Origin: Salinicoccus sp. RF5
GTDB taxonomy: Bacteria > Bacillota > Bacilli > Staphylococcales > Salinicoccaceae
Assembly (NCBI RefSeq): GCF_020786625.1
Contig: NZ_JAJGRC010000001.1
Location: 620,001 to 684,000 of the forward strand
Length of the DNA stretch: 64,000 nucleotides
Direction: 5' to 3'
Every line of letters starts with the position of its first letter. Positions within the stretch are counted from its first letter, which is position 1. Below are positions 49,274 to 57,968 of this stretch, piece by piece. A program made the translations under genes and the position numbers. Under the pieces are notes generated by a model. That model made no database searches and was not told the origin of the DNA. It was given only the letters and a program-made list of their open reading frames with translations.

Positions 49274-49838
49274 TCTCTTCACCTTCACCTGTATAATACA
49301 TTTCAAAACGCCCCTTGAATACGAGGCGCTGTTCTATTTTCGATTCGACCGTAATGACGGCAATCCTGCCATCCATCTCTTCGACGACCGCCTTCGAAAT
49401 CACCTTGTCCCCGAGCCTGGCCGGTCTGATGAATTCTATCTGCGCCGACTTCGTCAGTGCAAGCGGTTCATCAATGACAGCCACACACAGGGAATTCGCC
49501 TGGGCGAAAAGGTAGTGTCCGCGGGCGATCCTGTTCTTCTGGAATACGTGGCCCTCTTCAACGATGAAGAGGGAAAGTGCATGGTGGTTGAGCTCCAGGT
49601 CGATGATCTCACCAATCACTTCCTGCAGGGAGAGGCTCCTGATCTTATCCGTCTCCTCACGCGCCACATGTTTGATGCGCTCCCTCAGTTCAGGGATGTT
49701 CAACTCCAGACGGTCGAGACGGATCGTCTGTATGCTGACATCAAACATTTCGGCCAATCGTTCATCTGTCAGGAAAGGATCTGTCGACACTTTCTCGAGC
49801 AGAAGTTCCTGGCGTTCACTTTTTTTATATTTCGCCAT
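49266..49838 (-). CDS. fapR: Fatty acid and phospholipid synthesis repressor FapR
   Basis: FapR represses lipid synthesis genes and is released by malonyl-CoA. The 190-residue protein has an N-terminal helix-turn-helix (about 1-60: ERQELLLEKVSTDPFLTDERLAEMF, TIRLDRLELNIPELRERI, partly quoted) and a C-terminal hot-dog domain with FIVEEGHVFQKNRIARGHYLFAQAN, the ligand pocket. Its promoter carries a FapR operator, so it should control itself and plsX-fabD-fabG-acpP downstream. Start is ATG at 49838; plsX overlaps its end by 8 bases. Confidence 0.96.
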   Translation of the reverse strand: MAKYKKSERQELLLEKVSTDPFLTDERLAEMFDVSIQTIRLDRLELNIPELRERIKHVAREETDKIRSLSLQEVIGEIIDLELNHHALSLFIVEEGHVFQKNRIARGHYLFAQANSLCVAVIDEPLALTKSAQIEFIRPARLGDKVISKAVVEEMDGRIAVITVESKIEQRLVFKGRFEMYYTGEGEENG

Positions 49839-49851
49839 ATGTCATCCTCAT

Positions 49852-49868
49852 TTAGTAGTTGGTACTAA
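49852..49868 (-). promoter_or_regulatory. FapR operator
   Basis: A 17-base inverted repeat, TTAGTACCAACTACTAA on the minus strand, with arms TTAGTA/TACTAA around a 5-base centre. This matches the form of FapR boxes in Bacillus and Staphylococcus. It lies directly after the -10, over the likely start point, where binding would block transcription. Confidence 0.88.
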
Positions 49869-49872
49869 CATC

Positions 49873-49901
49873 AGTATATATAACTGCTTTGGCGATTTCA
49901 A
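49873..49901 (-). promoter_or_regulatory. SigA-type promoter of the fapR operon
   Basis: Minus strand TTGAAA (49901-49896), 17-base spacer, TATACT (49878-49873), followed at once by the FapR operator. Confidence 0.8.
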
Positions 49902-49923
49902 ACACTTTGTCGCATATCATGCC

Positions 49924-49957
49924 AAAAAATGGCGCAGCACCCGAAGGGTCATGCGCC
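49924..49957 (-). terminator. Intrinsic terminator after srtA
   Basis: A stem with 6 outer and 4 inner pairs around a 2x2 internal loop (arms 49931-49942 and 49946-49957) and a six-U run on the minus strand, 6 bases after srtA. It separates srtA from the fapR promoter. Confidence 0.8.
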
Positions 49958-49963
49958 GTCATG

Positions 49964-50578
49964 CTATTCGATTATCGTCGCCTTCACAATCAGACGCTTT
50001 TCAAAAAGCAGCGTTTCTGGATTGTAGTCTTCGCATGTGATCAGCGTCAGCTGCTGGGGGTGGTCCGCCTTCTGGTCCATCACTTCGACTTGTGAGGGAT
50101 CCACTTCGAACATGTCGGTGATTTCGTAACTGCGCGCTCCATCCATGGTTTCAAACTCCACGACATCTCCAACTTCAGCCCGGTCAAGATGGTTGAAGCG
50201 TATGCCCGCGCCTTCGACCCTGTGGCCCGCGATCGGAATGTTCTGCATATCCACATGATCGGTACCGTCGACGAACGACAGTCCGCTCTTCAGCTTCTCT
50301 TCAGTCACCGGTCCCGAAAACACCGGCTCCTCTATGTCGGCGGAGGCGATCCTGAGGATTCCTGCCACACCTTCCATGTCATACGATGCACTCTGGTCCA
50401 CGCCTGTGACGACGGATTCCAGCCTGTTCACCTCGACTGGTCTGCTGTCATCATGATAGGCGCTGATTATCCGGTCATTCAACCGGTCGATGAAGATTTC
50501 CCGGATATCCTGCCAGAAGAACAGCAGGATTCCTGCTGCAATCAGCAGGCCTCCGGAGATCCTCAGGACATGTCTCAT
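49964..50578 (-). CDS. srtA: Class A sortase
   Basis: Sortase A joins LPXTG surface proteins to peptidoglycan outside the cell. The 204-residue protein has an N-terminal membrane helix (about residues 7-22), and the catalytic set seen in SrtA: His119 in IPIAGHR, Cys182 in LTLITCEDYN, and Arg195 in FEKRLIVKA. These lie within two residues of the S. aureus SrtA positions as I recall them, and the length is almost the same. Its ATG overlaps the recG stop by 4 bases. In S. aureus srtA is elsewhere on the chromosome, so this placement between recG and fapR is unusual. Confidence 0.92.
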   Translation of the reverse strand: MRHVLRISGGLLIAAGILLFFWQDIREIFIDRLNDRIISAYHDDSRPVEVNRLESVVTGVDQSASYDMEGVAGILRIASADIEEPVFSGPVTEEKLKSGLSFVDGTDHVDMQNIPIAGHRVEGAGIRFNHLDRAEVGDVVEFETMDGARSYEITDMFEVDPSQVEVMDQKADHPQQLTLITCEDYNPETLLFEKRLIVKATIIE

Positions 50579-52548
50579 CGGTCACCCTCCATTTTTGCAC
50601 TGTATTCTATCGCGCTCATCCTGGCATGCTCAAGCACCCGGTAATCTTCGGCCAGATCCGCTACCTTGAATTGCGGAAGCCCGCTCTGGCGGACGCCGAA
50701 GTAATCTCCGGGACCACGCATTTCAAGATCCCGTTCGCTCAGTTCGAAGCCATCCGTCGTACTCGTCATGATGTCCATACGGAGTTTTGCATTCTCGGTC
50801 TTCGGGTCGCTGATCAGGACGCAGTAGCTCTGCTTGTCGCTCCGACCGACCCTCCCTCTCAGCTGATGGAGTGTCGAGAGGCCGAAGCGCTCGGCATTGA
50901 ATATGACCATGAATGTGGCATTCGGCACATTGATGCCCACTTCTATGACCGTCGTCGATACGAGCACAGGCTTCTCATGCGATTCGAACCGGCGCATGCC
51001 GGCTTCCTTCTCATCGGGCTTCATGCGCCCATGTACCAGTTCGACATTCTCCTCCCCGAAGCGGTCGGTGAACATCTGGAAGATCTCCTGGACATTCTTC
51101 AGGTCGAGCGTCTCCGACTCCTCTATCAGCGGTGCCACGATGTAGGCATTGTGCCCTTTCTTCATTTCGGCCTCCAGTGCATCGAGCACTTCATCCGTCT
51201 CCTCGAAGCGGCGCCAGTATGTCTCCACCGGTTTACGCCCCTTCGGCATCTCCTTGATGATGGAAATGTCCATGTCCCCGAATGTGGTGATGGAAAGGGT
51301 CCGGGGGATCGGCGTCGCGGTCATGTAGAGTACATTCTTCCTGTACGCCCGGTCGTTCAGGCGCTTCCGCTGGTTGACGCCGAAGCGGTGCTGTTCGTCC
51401 GTGATGATGAGGGATAGCCGGTTGAAGGCGACATCGTCCTCGATCAGCGCATGGGTTCCGATGACCAGGTCGATCTCCCCCGACCGGAGCGCTGCAAGTA
51501 TGCCGGCCTTCTCCTTCTTCGATGTGTTGCCGGTCAATTTGGCAATGTTCAGGAGCCCGTCGAATATTTCCAGGAAGGACTGGAAGTGCTGGTTGGCCAG
51601 CACCTCAGTCGGCACCATGAGTGCCGTCTGTTCACCTATCGTCTTCACCGCATAGCTTGCGATTCCGGCAACGATCGTCTTGCCGCTGCCGACATCCCCC
51701 TGCAGGAGACGATGCATGGAAACATTCTGCTTGAGGTCCCGGCATATCTCATTCACACTCCGCTTCTGATCGTCCGTCAGTTCGAACGGCAGCGTGTCGA
51801 TGAAAGTGCGGAGTGCACCGACATCATAGTCCACGATATACCGTTCATTCCTTACACGCTCACGCCTGCGCTTCTCCATCAGCTGGAGCTGGAAGATGAA
51901 AAGCTCATAGAACTTGATCGTCCGGCGCGCCTCATTGATGTCATGGGGATTCCCTGGAAAATGGAGCCTCCAGAGTGCCTCGCGTATCGACAGCAGGCGG
52001 TATTTCCTCTTCAGGTCCTCGGGTAGGTCATAATTGAAGATGGCGTTCTCGAACACCTGGGCCACAAGCTTGCTGAACGTCTTGGAATGCATGACGCCGC
52101 CGAGGGTATACTTCACCCGGTAACCGCCCGAATCGTCATAGATGAGCCGCTGGGCATTGATTTCAAGCTTATGCCGTTGGAACTTTCCTGAAACCTTGGC
52201 CGTCTCCCCCACCTTCAGCTTATCCTTCAGATAGGGCTGATTGAAGAAGACAACCTTGACGTACATGCCGTTGATCTCCATGAAGACCGTCAGGCGGTTC
52301 TTCCCGCCCCTGAAGTAGGCGAGTGCCGGTTCCGTCTGGACGGTCCCGGCCACTGTGACCTTATCATTGTGGGCAGCTTCCCTGAGATCCATGACGGTCA
52401 GATTTTCATGTCCGCTCGGTAGGGTGAATACGACATCGTTCACATCCTTGATGTCCAGCTCAAGGAGCTTATCCCGCAGCTTCGGGCCGACTCCCTTCAA
52501 ATCTTCGATGGGGGTCGGCGGTGTGATCACCTGATACATGACGGGCAT
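50575..52548 (-). CDS. recG: ATP-dependent DNA helicase RecG
   Basis: RecG reverses stalled replication forks and branch-migrates junctions. The 657-residue protein has an N-terminal wedge (OB fold), with DLKGVGPKLRDKLLELD at the start, and helicase motifs LLQGDVGSGKTIVAG, TDEQHRFGVNQR, YMTATPIPRTLSI and LRGRVGRSDKQSYCVL. It is about 25-30 residues shorter than many Firmicute RecG proteins, mainly at the N terminus. Its ATG overlaps the sdaAA stop (TAATG) and has a weak ribosome site, so it probably relies on coupling. Confidence 0.95.
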   Translation of the reverse strand: MPVMYQVITPPTPIEDLKGVGPKLRDKLLELDIKDVNDVVFTLPSGHENLTVMDLREAAHNDKVTVAGTVQTEPALAYFRGGKNRLTVFMEINGMYVKVVFFNQPYLKDKLKVGETAKVSGKFQRHKLEINAQRLIYDDSGGYRVKYTLGGVMHSKTFSKLVAQVFENAIFNYDLPEDLKRKYRLLSIREALWRLHFPGNPHDINEARRTIKFYELFIFQLQLMEKRRRERVRNERYIVDYDVGALRTFIDTLPFELTDDQKRSVNEICRDLKQNVSMHRLLQGDVGSGKTIVAGIASYAVKTIGEQTALMVPTEVLANQHFQSFLEIFDGLLNIAKLTGNTSKKEKAGILAALRSGEIDLVIGTHALIEDDVAFNRLSLIITDEQHRFGVNQRKRLNDRAYRKNVLYMTATPIPRTLSITTFGDMDISIIKEMPKGRKPVETYWRRFEETDEVLDALEAEMKKGHNAYIVAPLIEESETLDLKNVQEIFQMFTDRFGEENVELVHGRMKPDEKEAGMRRFESHEKPVLVSTTVIEVGINVPNATFMVIFNAERFGLSTLHQLRGRVGRSDKQSYCVLISDPKTENAKLRMDIMTSTTDGFELSERDLEMRGPGDYFGVRQSGLPQFKVADLAEDYRVLEHARMSAIEYSAKMEGDR

Positions 52549-53420
52549 TACTGTTCACCGAACAGCTCGGCCTTGATGCGCTCCCCTGTCGGTGTGCCGG
52601 CAAGTCCGCCGCGTCCGGTCTCCCTGAGTGCAGAAGGCATCGTCAGACCGATCTTGTACATCGCCTCGACCACTTCGTCTGCAGGAATCCTGGATTCGAT
52701 GCCGGCCAGTGCCATGTCTGCCGCCGTCAGCGCATTGCTCGCACCGGCCGCATTCCTTTTTACACATGGCACTTCCACAAGTCCCGCCACAGGGTCACAG
52801 ACGAGCCCGAGCATATTCTTGAGGGCGATCGCAAAGCCGTGGGCACTCATTTCCGGCGTACCTCCGGCCATCTCGACCAGGGCCGCAGCAGCCATTGCGC
52901 TCGCGCTTCCGACTTCTGCCTGGCATCCGCCGGCTGCACCGGAAATGCTTGCATTATTCGCCACGACAAAACCGAAGGCGCCTGAAGTGAAGAGGAACTT
53001 CACCATCTCTTCACGGGAGATGTCATGCTTTTCGCGCATTGCGAACAGGACGCCGGGTACGACGCCTGCCGACCCCGCAGTCGGTGTTGCACATATTTTC
53101 CCCATCGCTGCGTTTACTTCGTTCGTACTGACTGCATGGGCGATTGCGTACAGGGTCAGTTCACCGCTCAGTCCTTTGCCGCTGTCGATGTATTTCTTCA
53201 TCTTGACGGCATCCATGCCAGTCAGTCCGGTGGTGCTCTCCACCCCGCCGATACCTTCTTCAACGGCGGATTCCATGACTTCGAGGTTCCGCTCCATGTC
53301 CTTGTAGATATCGAGGTAGGATCTGCCTGTAACCGCCACTTCCTGTTCGATCATCACATCTGAAATCGCCTTGTCCTCTGCTGCCGCCTTCTCTATCAGT
53401 TCCTGAATACTCTTAAACAT
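52548..53420 (-). CDS. sdaAA: L-serine dehydratase alpha subunit (iron-sulfur)
   Basis: Together with SdaAB this iron-sulfur enzyme converts L-serine to pyruvate and ammonia. The 290-residue protein shows EEVAVTGRSYLDIYKDME-like and STTGLTGMDAVKMKKY segments, CATPTAGSAGVVPGVL, GGCQAEVGSASAMAAAAL and CDPVAGLVEVPCVKRNA; the Cys residues in the last two plus a further one likely hold the 4Fe-4S cluster. It follows sdaAB by 10 bases and is joined to recG by a one-base overlap. Confidence 0.95.
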   Translation of the reverse strand: MFKSIQELIEKAAAEDKAISDVMIEQEVAVTGRSYLDIYKDMERNLEVMESAVEEGIGGVESTTGLTGMDAVKMKKYIDSGKGLSGELTLYAIAHAVSTNEVNAAMGKICATPTAGSAGVVPGVLFAMREKHDISREEMVKFLFTSGAFGFVVANNASISGAAGGCQAEVGSASAMAAAALVEMAGGTPEMSAHGFAIALKNMLGLVCDPVAGLVEVPCVKRNAAGASNALTAADMALAGIESRIPADEVVEAMYKIGLTMPSALRETGRGGLAGTPTGERIKAELFGEQ

Positions 53421-53430
53421 GTTTGACCCC

Positions 53431-54096
53431 CTAGCTTTCCTTCATTTCGATTACTCTGTCCACACCATCTGCCGCGCGCACTTCCTCTATCACTGCCTCG
53501 TCGATTGCCTCATCGAGCTCTATCGTCATCAGGGCAATGTCGCCCTTCTCCTTACGGGCCACATTCATCTGACTGACGTTGATCTCATTGTTTCCGAGTA
53601 TGGTCGTCACCCTGGCGATCGTACCGAATGTATCCTTGTGGAATACAAGAAGCGCGGGATAGTTTCCGGATAGGGCAATCGGATAGTCGTTGATGCTGAC
53701 TACTTCGATCTTGCCGCCACCGATTGAAATGCCTTCGACCGTCAACTGTTCTCTGCCCTTCACCAGATGCAGGAGTGCAGTGTTCGGATGGGAGCGCTCC
53801 TCCTCCATTTCTATGAACTGGTACTGCATGGAGGCCTCCTTCGCAAGTGCTTCTGCAGTGATGATCCTGTCGTCATCCGTGTCGAAGCCGAGCAGGCCTC
53901 CGACGAGTGCTACATCTGTCCCGTGCCCTTTGTATGTATCTTTGAAGGATCCATACAGATATATGTCCACATGGTCCGGCTGTCCGCCGAACAGGCTGCG
54001 TGCAAGCAGTCCGATCCTTGCCGCCCCTGCCGTATGTGAAGAGGAAGGGCCGACCATCACCGGTCCGATGATATCGAATACACTTTTATACTTCAT
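53431..54096 (-). CDS. sdaAB: L-serine dehydratase beta subunit
   Basis: The partner subunit of SdaAA. The 221-residue protein has DIIGPVMVGPSSSHTAGAARIG at the N terminus (PSSSHTAGA is diagnostic) and a C-terminal ACT-like domain from about residue 145 (ALLVFHKDTFGTIARVTTILG region) which may sense serine. The ATG at 54096 follows GGAGG; the longer frame starts inside the fakA terminator. It precedes sdaAA by 10 bases. Confidence 0.95.
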   Translation of the reverse strand: MKYKSVFDIIGPVMVGPSSSHTAGAARIGLLARSLFGGQPDHVDIYLYGSFKDTYKGHGTDVALVGGLLGFDTDDDRIITAEALAKEASMQYQFIEMEEERSHPNTALLHLVKGREQLTVEGISIGGGKIEVVSINDYPIALSGNYPALLVFHKDTFGTIARVTTILGNNEINVSQMNVARKEKGDIALMTIELDEAIDEAVIEEVRAADGVDRVIEMKES

Positions 54097-54111
54097 ACAA
54101 TCGCCTCCAAT

Positions 54112-54150
54112 TTTAGAAAGACCCCACCGGCACATTCGGCCGATGAGGTC
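54112..54150 (-). terminator. Intrinsic terminator after fakA
   Basis: A 12-bp stem with G-U pairs (54120-54131 and 54139-54150, 7-base loop) and a UUUCU tail on the minus strand. sdaAB starts 16 bases later without a clear promoter. Confidence 0.75.
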
Positions 54151-54157
54151 CCTATGA

Positions 54158-55807
54158 CTATTCTACAGATAGTAGATAACTATACACCGGCTGCTGTCCC
54201 TCATGAACTTCAAATTCAACTTCATCATATGCCGGTTCGATTGATGAGATGATGCGCTCCACTTCCTCAGCGTCGCCTTCCTCACCAATCAATACAGTCA
54301 CGATTTCAGATTCCTCATCCAGCATTGATTCTATCAGTTGCTTCAATGTTGCCTCGCGGGAATCGTCCGCTCCGATTATTTTACCATCTTTGATGCCCAT
54401 ATGCTGGTTTTTCTTTATTTCAATGCTGTCTATCTTCGTATCCCGCACCGCATATGTGACCTGGCCGGTCCTTACATGCTCGAGGGAGGCTTCCATCGCC
54501 TCTTTGACCTGACCGAGTGCTTCATCCGGAGAATATACGAGCAGGCTCGACAATCCTTCCGGTATGGAACGCGTCGGAATGACCACAGCCGGGATGTCAA
54601 GCATATCCCGGGCCTGCTCAGCCGCCATGATGATGTTCTTGTTGTTCGGCAGGATGATCACCTGCTTCACATCTTCACCTTCAATGGTGCGGAGTATATC
54701 CTCCGTCGATGGATTCATCGTCTGTCCTCCATTGATGATGTGCGTTGCACCGATGCTCCTGAAGAGTTCATTGATGCCTGCACCGGATGAGACGGTGATG
54801 ATGGCGGTGTCATAGGATTGCTTTTCCTGCTGTCCACCTGCAGATGCATCCTTCTTCTCCTGTATTTCCCTGAACTGTTCACGCATGTTCTCGATCTTCA
54901 TCTTGATCAGTTCACCATACGTCGAACCGTATGTCATCGCTTCCCCGGGAGTCTCGGTATGCACATGCACTTTGGCGATCTCATCGTCCGAGATGACCAG
55001 GAGGGAGTCCCCGAATGCGCTCATGTCCTGACGGAAGGCATCTTCGTCGAATTCCCGCTTGTCCCCTTCAAGGCGTACCATGAATTCTGTACAGAAGCCG
55101 TACTCGATGTCTTCTGCCGACATGAATTCATCGAATTCATGGGCATCATTGACGAAGGTATCCGTTCCGGCCGGCTTGGCTGCTGTTTCAAGCGCTTCGC
55201 CCTTCAATGCGGAAAGGAATCCCTTATAGACATAGACGAGTCCCTGACCGCCTGAATCGACCACGCCGACCTCCTTTAGCACAGGAAGCAGATCCGGCGT
55301 CCGCTCAAGGGAGGCTTCCGCCTCTTCGATGACCGCTTCCATGATGGAGATGATGGAAGTTTCGTTTCCGGCAGCTTGCCGAGCCCGCTCTGCAGAATCC
55401 TTGGCCACTGTCAGTATCGTTCCTTCGACGGGTTTCATCACTGCCTTGTAGGCCGTCTTCACTCCGGCCTCAAAGGCAGAGGAGAATTCTTCCGCACCGA
55501 TTTCATCCTGTTCTTCGATTGCTTTGGAGAATCCCCTGAAAAGCTGGGAGAGTATGACGCCCGAATTGCCGCGCGCGCCCATCAACAGGCCTTTTGAGAA
55601 ATGCCTGCCCACCGTACCGATGTGCGCGTCCTCCCTGCCTTCGACTTCATTTGCCCCTGAAGTCATGGAAAGGTTCATGTTCGTGCCCGTGTCACCATCA
55701 GGGACAGGGAAGACATTCAATGAATCCACATATTCAGCATGCTGCCGAAGGTTTTCGGCCCCGCTTAAAATCATATTCCTAAACATTTTTCCATCTATCT
55801 TATCCAT
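54158..55807 (-). CDS. fakA: Fatty acid kinase catalytic subunit FakA
   Basis: FakA phosphorylates fatty acids held by FakB proteins so that they enter phospholipids. The 549-residue protein has an N-terminal DhaL-like ATP domain (NVFPVPDGDTGTNMNLSM with metal-binding Asp residues; GARGNSGVILSQLFRG), a middle domain, and a C-terminal DegV-like DAK domain. No fakB lies in the window. It follows the yloU gene by 21 bases, the conserved pair. In this cell its substrates would overlap with those of the CYP152 enzyme at 62 kb. Confidence 0.94.
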   Translation of the reverse strand: MDKIDGKMFRNMILSGAENLRQHAEYVDSLNVFPVPDGDTGTNMNLSMTSGANEVEGREDAHIGTVGRHFSKGLLMGARGNSGVILSQLFRGFSKAIEEQDEIGAEEFSSAFEAGVKTAYKAVMKPVEGTILTVAKDSAERARQAAGNETSIISIMEAVIEEAEASLERTPDLLPVLKEVGVVDSGGQGLVYVYKGFLSALKGEALETAAKPAGTDTFVNDAHEFDEFMSAEDIEYGFCTEFMVRLEGDKREFDEDAFRQDMSAFGDSLLVISDDEIAKVHVHTETPGEAMTYGSTYGELIKMKIENMREQFREIQEKKDASAGGQQEKQSYDTAIITVSSGAGINELFRSIGATHIINGGQTMNPSTEDILRTIEGEDVKQVIILPNNKNIIMAAEQARDMLDIPAVVIPTRSIPEGLSSLLVYSPDEALGQVKEAMEASLEHVRTGQVTYAVRDTKIDSIEIKKNQHMGIKDGKIIGADDSREATLKQLIESMLDEESEIVTVLIGEEGDAEEVERIISSIEPAYDEVEFEVHEGQQPVYSYLLSVE

Positions 55808-55828
55808 CGCTTAGTAAATCCTCCCTGA

Positions 55829-56197
55829 TCAGTCCTCGGTATTGATGATTCTGACCCCTTGGACATGTATGTTTACAGATTTTATGTTGAGTCCAAGTGT
55901 CTTTTCCAGTTTGTATTTCACAGTTGATTGCAGATTCGTCGCCACTTCTGATATCTTTATTCCATAGCCGACGATGATATAAAGGTCGATATCGATATTG
56001 CCCTCATTGTTTTCGACGATGACGCCACGTGCATAGTTCTCCTTGCCGAGCAGTTCGGCAAAGCCGTCCCGTACTTGATGCTTTGAGGCCATGCCGACCA
56101 CACCGTAGCTTTCCGCCACGGCACCACCGGCGATATTTGCGATGACATCCATCGCGATATCGATGCTTCCCAATTCATTTTTAATTTCAAGAGCCAT
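55829..56197 (-). CDS. yloU: Asp23/YloU family protein
   Basis: A 122-residue Asp23/Gls24 (DUF322) protein: LGSIDIAMDVIANIAGGAVAESYGVVGM and VIVENNEGNIDIDLYIIVGYGIKISEVA (partly quoted). Family members include the abundant alkaline shock protein Asp23 of S. aureus; YloU itself has no firm role. The ATG at 56197 fits the family start. It is the gene before fakA in Bacillus and Staphylococcus, so a link to lipid or envelope function is inferred. It has its own promoter in the divergent region with rpmB. Confidence 0.9.
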   Translation of the reverse strand: MALEIKNELGSIDIAMDVIANIAGGAVAESYGVVGMASKHQVRDGFAELLGKENYARGVIVENNEGNIDIDLYIIVGYGIKISEVATNLQSTVKYKLEKTLGLNIKSVNIHVQGVRIINTED

Positions 56198-56223
56198 TAT
56201 TTTTCCCCCTGACACATCATTTT

Positions 56224-56253
56224 ATTATAAGCAGAAACTACATATAAATACAA
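56224..56253 (-). promoter_or_regulatory. SigA-type promoter for yloU-fakA
   Basis: Minus strand TTGTAT (56253-56248), 18-base spacer, TATAAT (56229-56224), about 27 bases before the yloU start. Confidence 0.65.
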
Positions 56254-56295
56254 GTGTATTCAATCAGTCATAATGCAGTTCACGTCGAAAACCGC

Positions 56296-56324
56296 TTGTA
56301 AATTTTTTTCTTATCATGTATTAT
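56296..56324 (+). promoter_or_regulatory. SigA-type promoter for rpmB
   Basis: TTGTAA (56296-56301), 17-base spacer, TATTAT (56319-56324). Leader to rpmB is about 60 bases; AGGGAG precedes the start. Divergent from yloU. Confidence 0.7.
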
Positions 56325-56390
56325 ATTATAGTATGCAATTAAACCTACAATCAATGTTTATGGTAATATTTATAAAAGGGAGATGACAAC

Positions 56391-56579
56391 ATGGCTAAAG
56401 AATGCTTTTTCACTGGTCGCAAAGCGGCTTCAGGCAACAACCGTTCACACGCGATGAATGCTAACAAAAGAAAATTCGGTGCGAACCTCCAGAAAGTAAG
56501 AGTAATGGTTAACGGCAAACCGCAAAAAGTTTGGGTTTCAGCACGTGCCCTCAAATCGGGCAAAGTTGAACGCGTCTAA
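56391..56579 (+). CDS. rpmB: 50S ribosomal protein bL28
   Basis: A 62-residue basic protein, [20 protein letters not shown] then [17 protein letters not shown] and [15 protein letters not shown], as in L28 of Bacilli. It lacks a Zn-binding CxxC pair, so it is the C-minus type. It is single, on the plus strand, facing away from yloU as in staphylococci, and is closed by a strong bidirectional terminator shared with the DUF554 gene. Confidence 0.97.
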   Translation: MAKECFFTGRKAASGNNRSHAMNANKRKFGANLQKVRVMVNGKPQKVWVSARALKSGKVERV

Positions 56580-56591
56580 TCACCATTAACC

Positions 56592-56624
56592 AAAAAACCA
56601 TCCGACCCTGTCGGATGGTTTTTT
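56592..56624. terminator. Bidirectional terminator between rpmB and the DUF554 gene
   Basis: A 14-bp stem (56592-56605 cleanly pairing with 56611-56624, 5-base loop) with U-runs on both strands. It serves both convergent genes. Confidence 0.92.
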
Positions 56625-57326
56625 TTAGAATATATTGAGCAGATAGACCATGATCATTGCTGTGAAGATGGCAGGGATCATGTTCCCTACACGCATGTGC
56701 GTCACATTCAGCATATTGAGGCCGATGGCGAGCAGGATGACCCCGCCGGTGCTCGTCACCTGATCGATCATCTCATCGAGTATGAATTCCGGAATGACAC
56801 GCGCAATCTGCTGTGCAGAAAGGATGATGCCTGATTCATAGAGGAATGTCGGCACACCTGAAATGATGACACCAAGACCATATGTAGTGGTCATCACGAT
56901 CGCAATGAAGAAATCCATGATCGCTTTGGTGAACAGCACTTCGTTCGATCCCCTCAGTCCGGCATCAAGTCCACCTACAATAGCCATGGCGCCCACGATG
57001 AAGACGAGCGTCCCTGAAACGAAGCCCTGGGAGAGATTACCGGCATGCTTGTCGCCGAGCTTGAATTCCATCCAGTGCCCAAACCGGTTGAGCGCTTCCT
57101 CAAGCCGTATGGTCTCCCCGATGACGACCCCGACGATCAGGCTGAGCAGAGTGATGATGATGTCTTCGGTCTGCACTACCATCTGGATGCCGAGCGTCAC
57201 GATGATGAGGCCCTGTATCTTCATGATCGAGTCCTTGATCGCATCCGGGATGAAGGTGAATACCAAGCCGAGCAGGCCGCCGATGATGATCGCCATGCCG
57301 TTGACAAATGCTCCTGTTAATATCAT
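56625..57326 (-). CDS. DUF554 family membrane protein (YdfK/YqgA-like)
   Basis: A 233-residue protein with about seven hydrophobic segments, starting MILTGAFVNGMAIIIGGLLGL with glycine-rich turns such as VVIGETIRLEEALNRFGHW and FVSGTLVFIVGAMAIVGGLDAGLRG. These match the DUF554 family, whose function is unknown; a transport role has only been guessed. It is the last gene of the rsgA-rpe-thiN series, 15 bases after thiN. The tight spacing suggests co-transcription, not a functional link. Confidence 0.85.
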   Translation of the reverse strand: MILTGAFVNGMAIIIGGLLGLVFTFIPDAIKDSIMKIQGLIIVTLGIQMVVQTEDIIITLLSLIVGVVIGETIRLEEALNRFGHWMEFKLGDKHAGNLSQGFVSGTLVFIVGAMAIVGGLDAGLRGSNEVLFTKAIMDFFIAIVMTTTYGLGVIISGVPTFLYESGIILSAQQIARVIPEFILDEMIDQVTSTGGVILLAIGLNMLNVTHMRVGNMIPAIFTAMIMVYLLNIF

Positions 57327-57341
57327 TCGACCCCCCCTTTT

Positions 57342-57968
57342 CTATTCATCTCTGGATTGTATCATAATTATCGGTGCATCTGTATGCACAGTTGCAGTTG
57401 CACCGAGAAATTCATTGCTGATGGTCAGCGTCGCCCCGAGTTTCAGACGCTCCTTTTCAAGATTGTACTCAAACCCTTCAAGCGTCAATGAAGTCCCTTC
57501 CACAAAGGGAATGAATGATGCATACCGCATCGTTTCCACCTTTTCGACCTCATGTGTACCGGCATCAAGACGCCGCATGACGTTCTGCGCATCGATGAGC
57601 GTAATGTCGATGCCGTCGAAAGCACCGTGCATCAGCAGGAAGATGTTGCCGAGGGTATGATCCAGCCGCCCCCCGATTGCACCATAGACATCTATCGACT
57701 GGCAGCCCCGCTCGACAAGGTCCTTCAGGCACATCTCAAGATCCGTATCATCCTTCCGGGAAGGGACGGGCGCCACTTCCATATACCGGTTTATGAATGC
57801 CCATTCCGACGCGTCCACCGAGTCGAAGTCCCCATACGTGAAATCGGGGACGATGCCTTCCTTGAGCAGCAGGTAGACGCCGCGGTCCACCCCGGCCCAG
57901 CTTTCATCCCGCCTTTCGTCCGGAAAGCCCGTGCCGTCCTCCCGGATCAGGACATTGATGTGCTTCAC
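57342..57968 (-). CDS. thiN: Thiamine pyrophosphokinase
   Basis: ThiN converts thiamine to thiamine diphosphate. The 208-residue protein has GVDRGVYLLL, YGDFDSVDASEW, RKDDTDLEMCL and the GGRLDHTLGNIFLL motif, the ATP and substrate sites of the family. The start is GTG at 57968, overlapping the rpe stop in a GTGA join and giving the usual MKHIN terminus; ten more open codons upstream are rpe sequence. It is conserved after rpe in staphylococci. Confidence 0.93.
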   Translation of the reverse strand: MKHINVLIREDGTGFPDERRDESWAGVDRGVYLLLKEGIVPDFTYGDFDSVDASEWAFINRYMEVAPVPSRKDDTDLEMCLKDLVERGCQSIDVYGAIGGRLDHTLGNIFLLMHGAFDGIDITLIDAQNVMRRLDAGTHEVEKVETMRYASFIPFVEGTSLTLEGFEYNLEKERLKLGATLTISNEFLGATATVHTDAPIIMIQSRDE

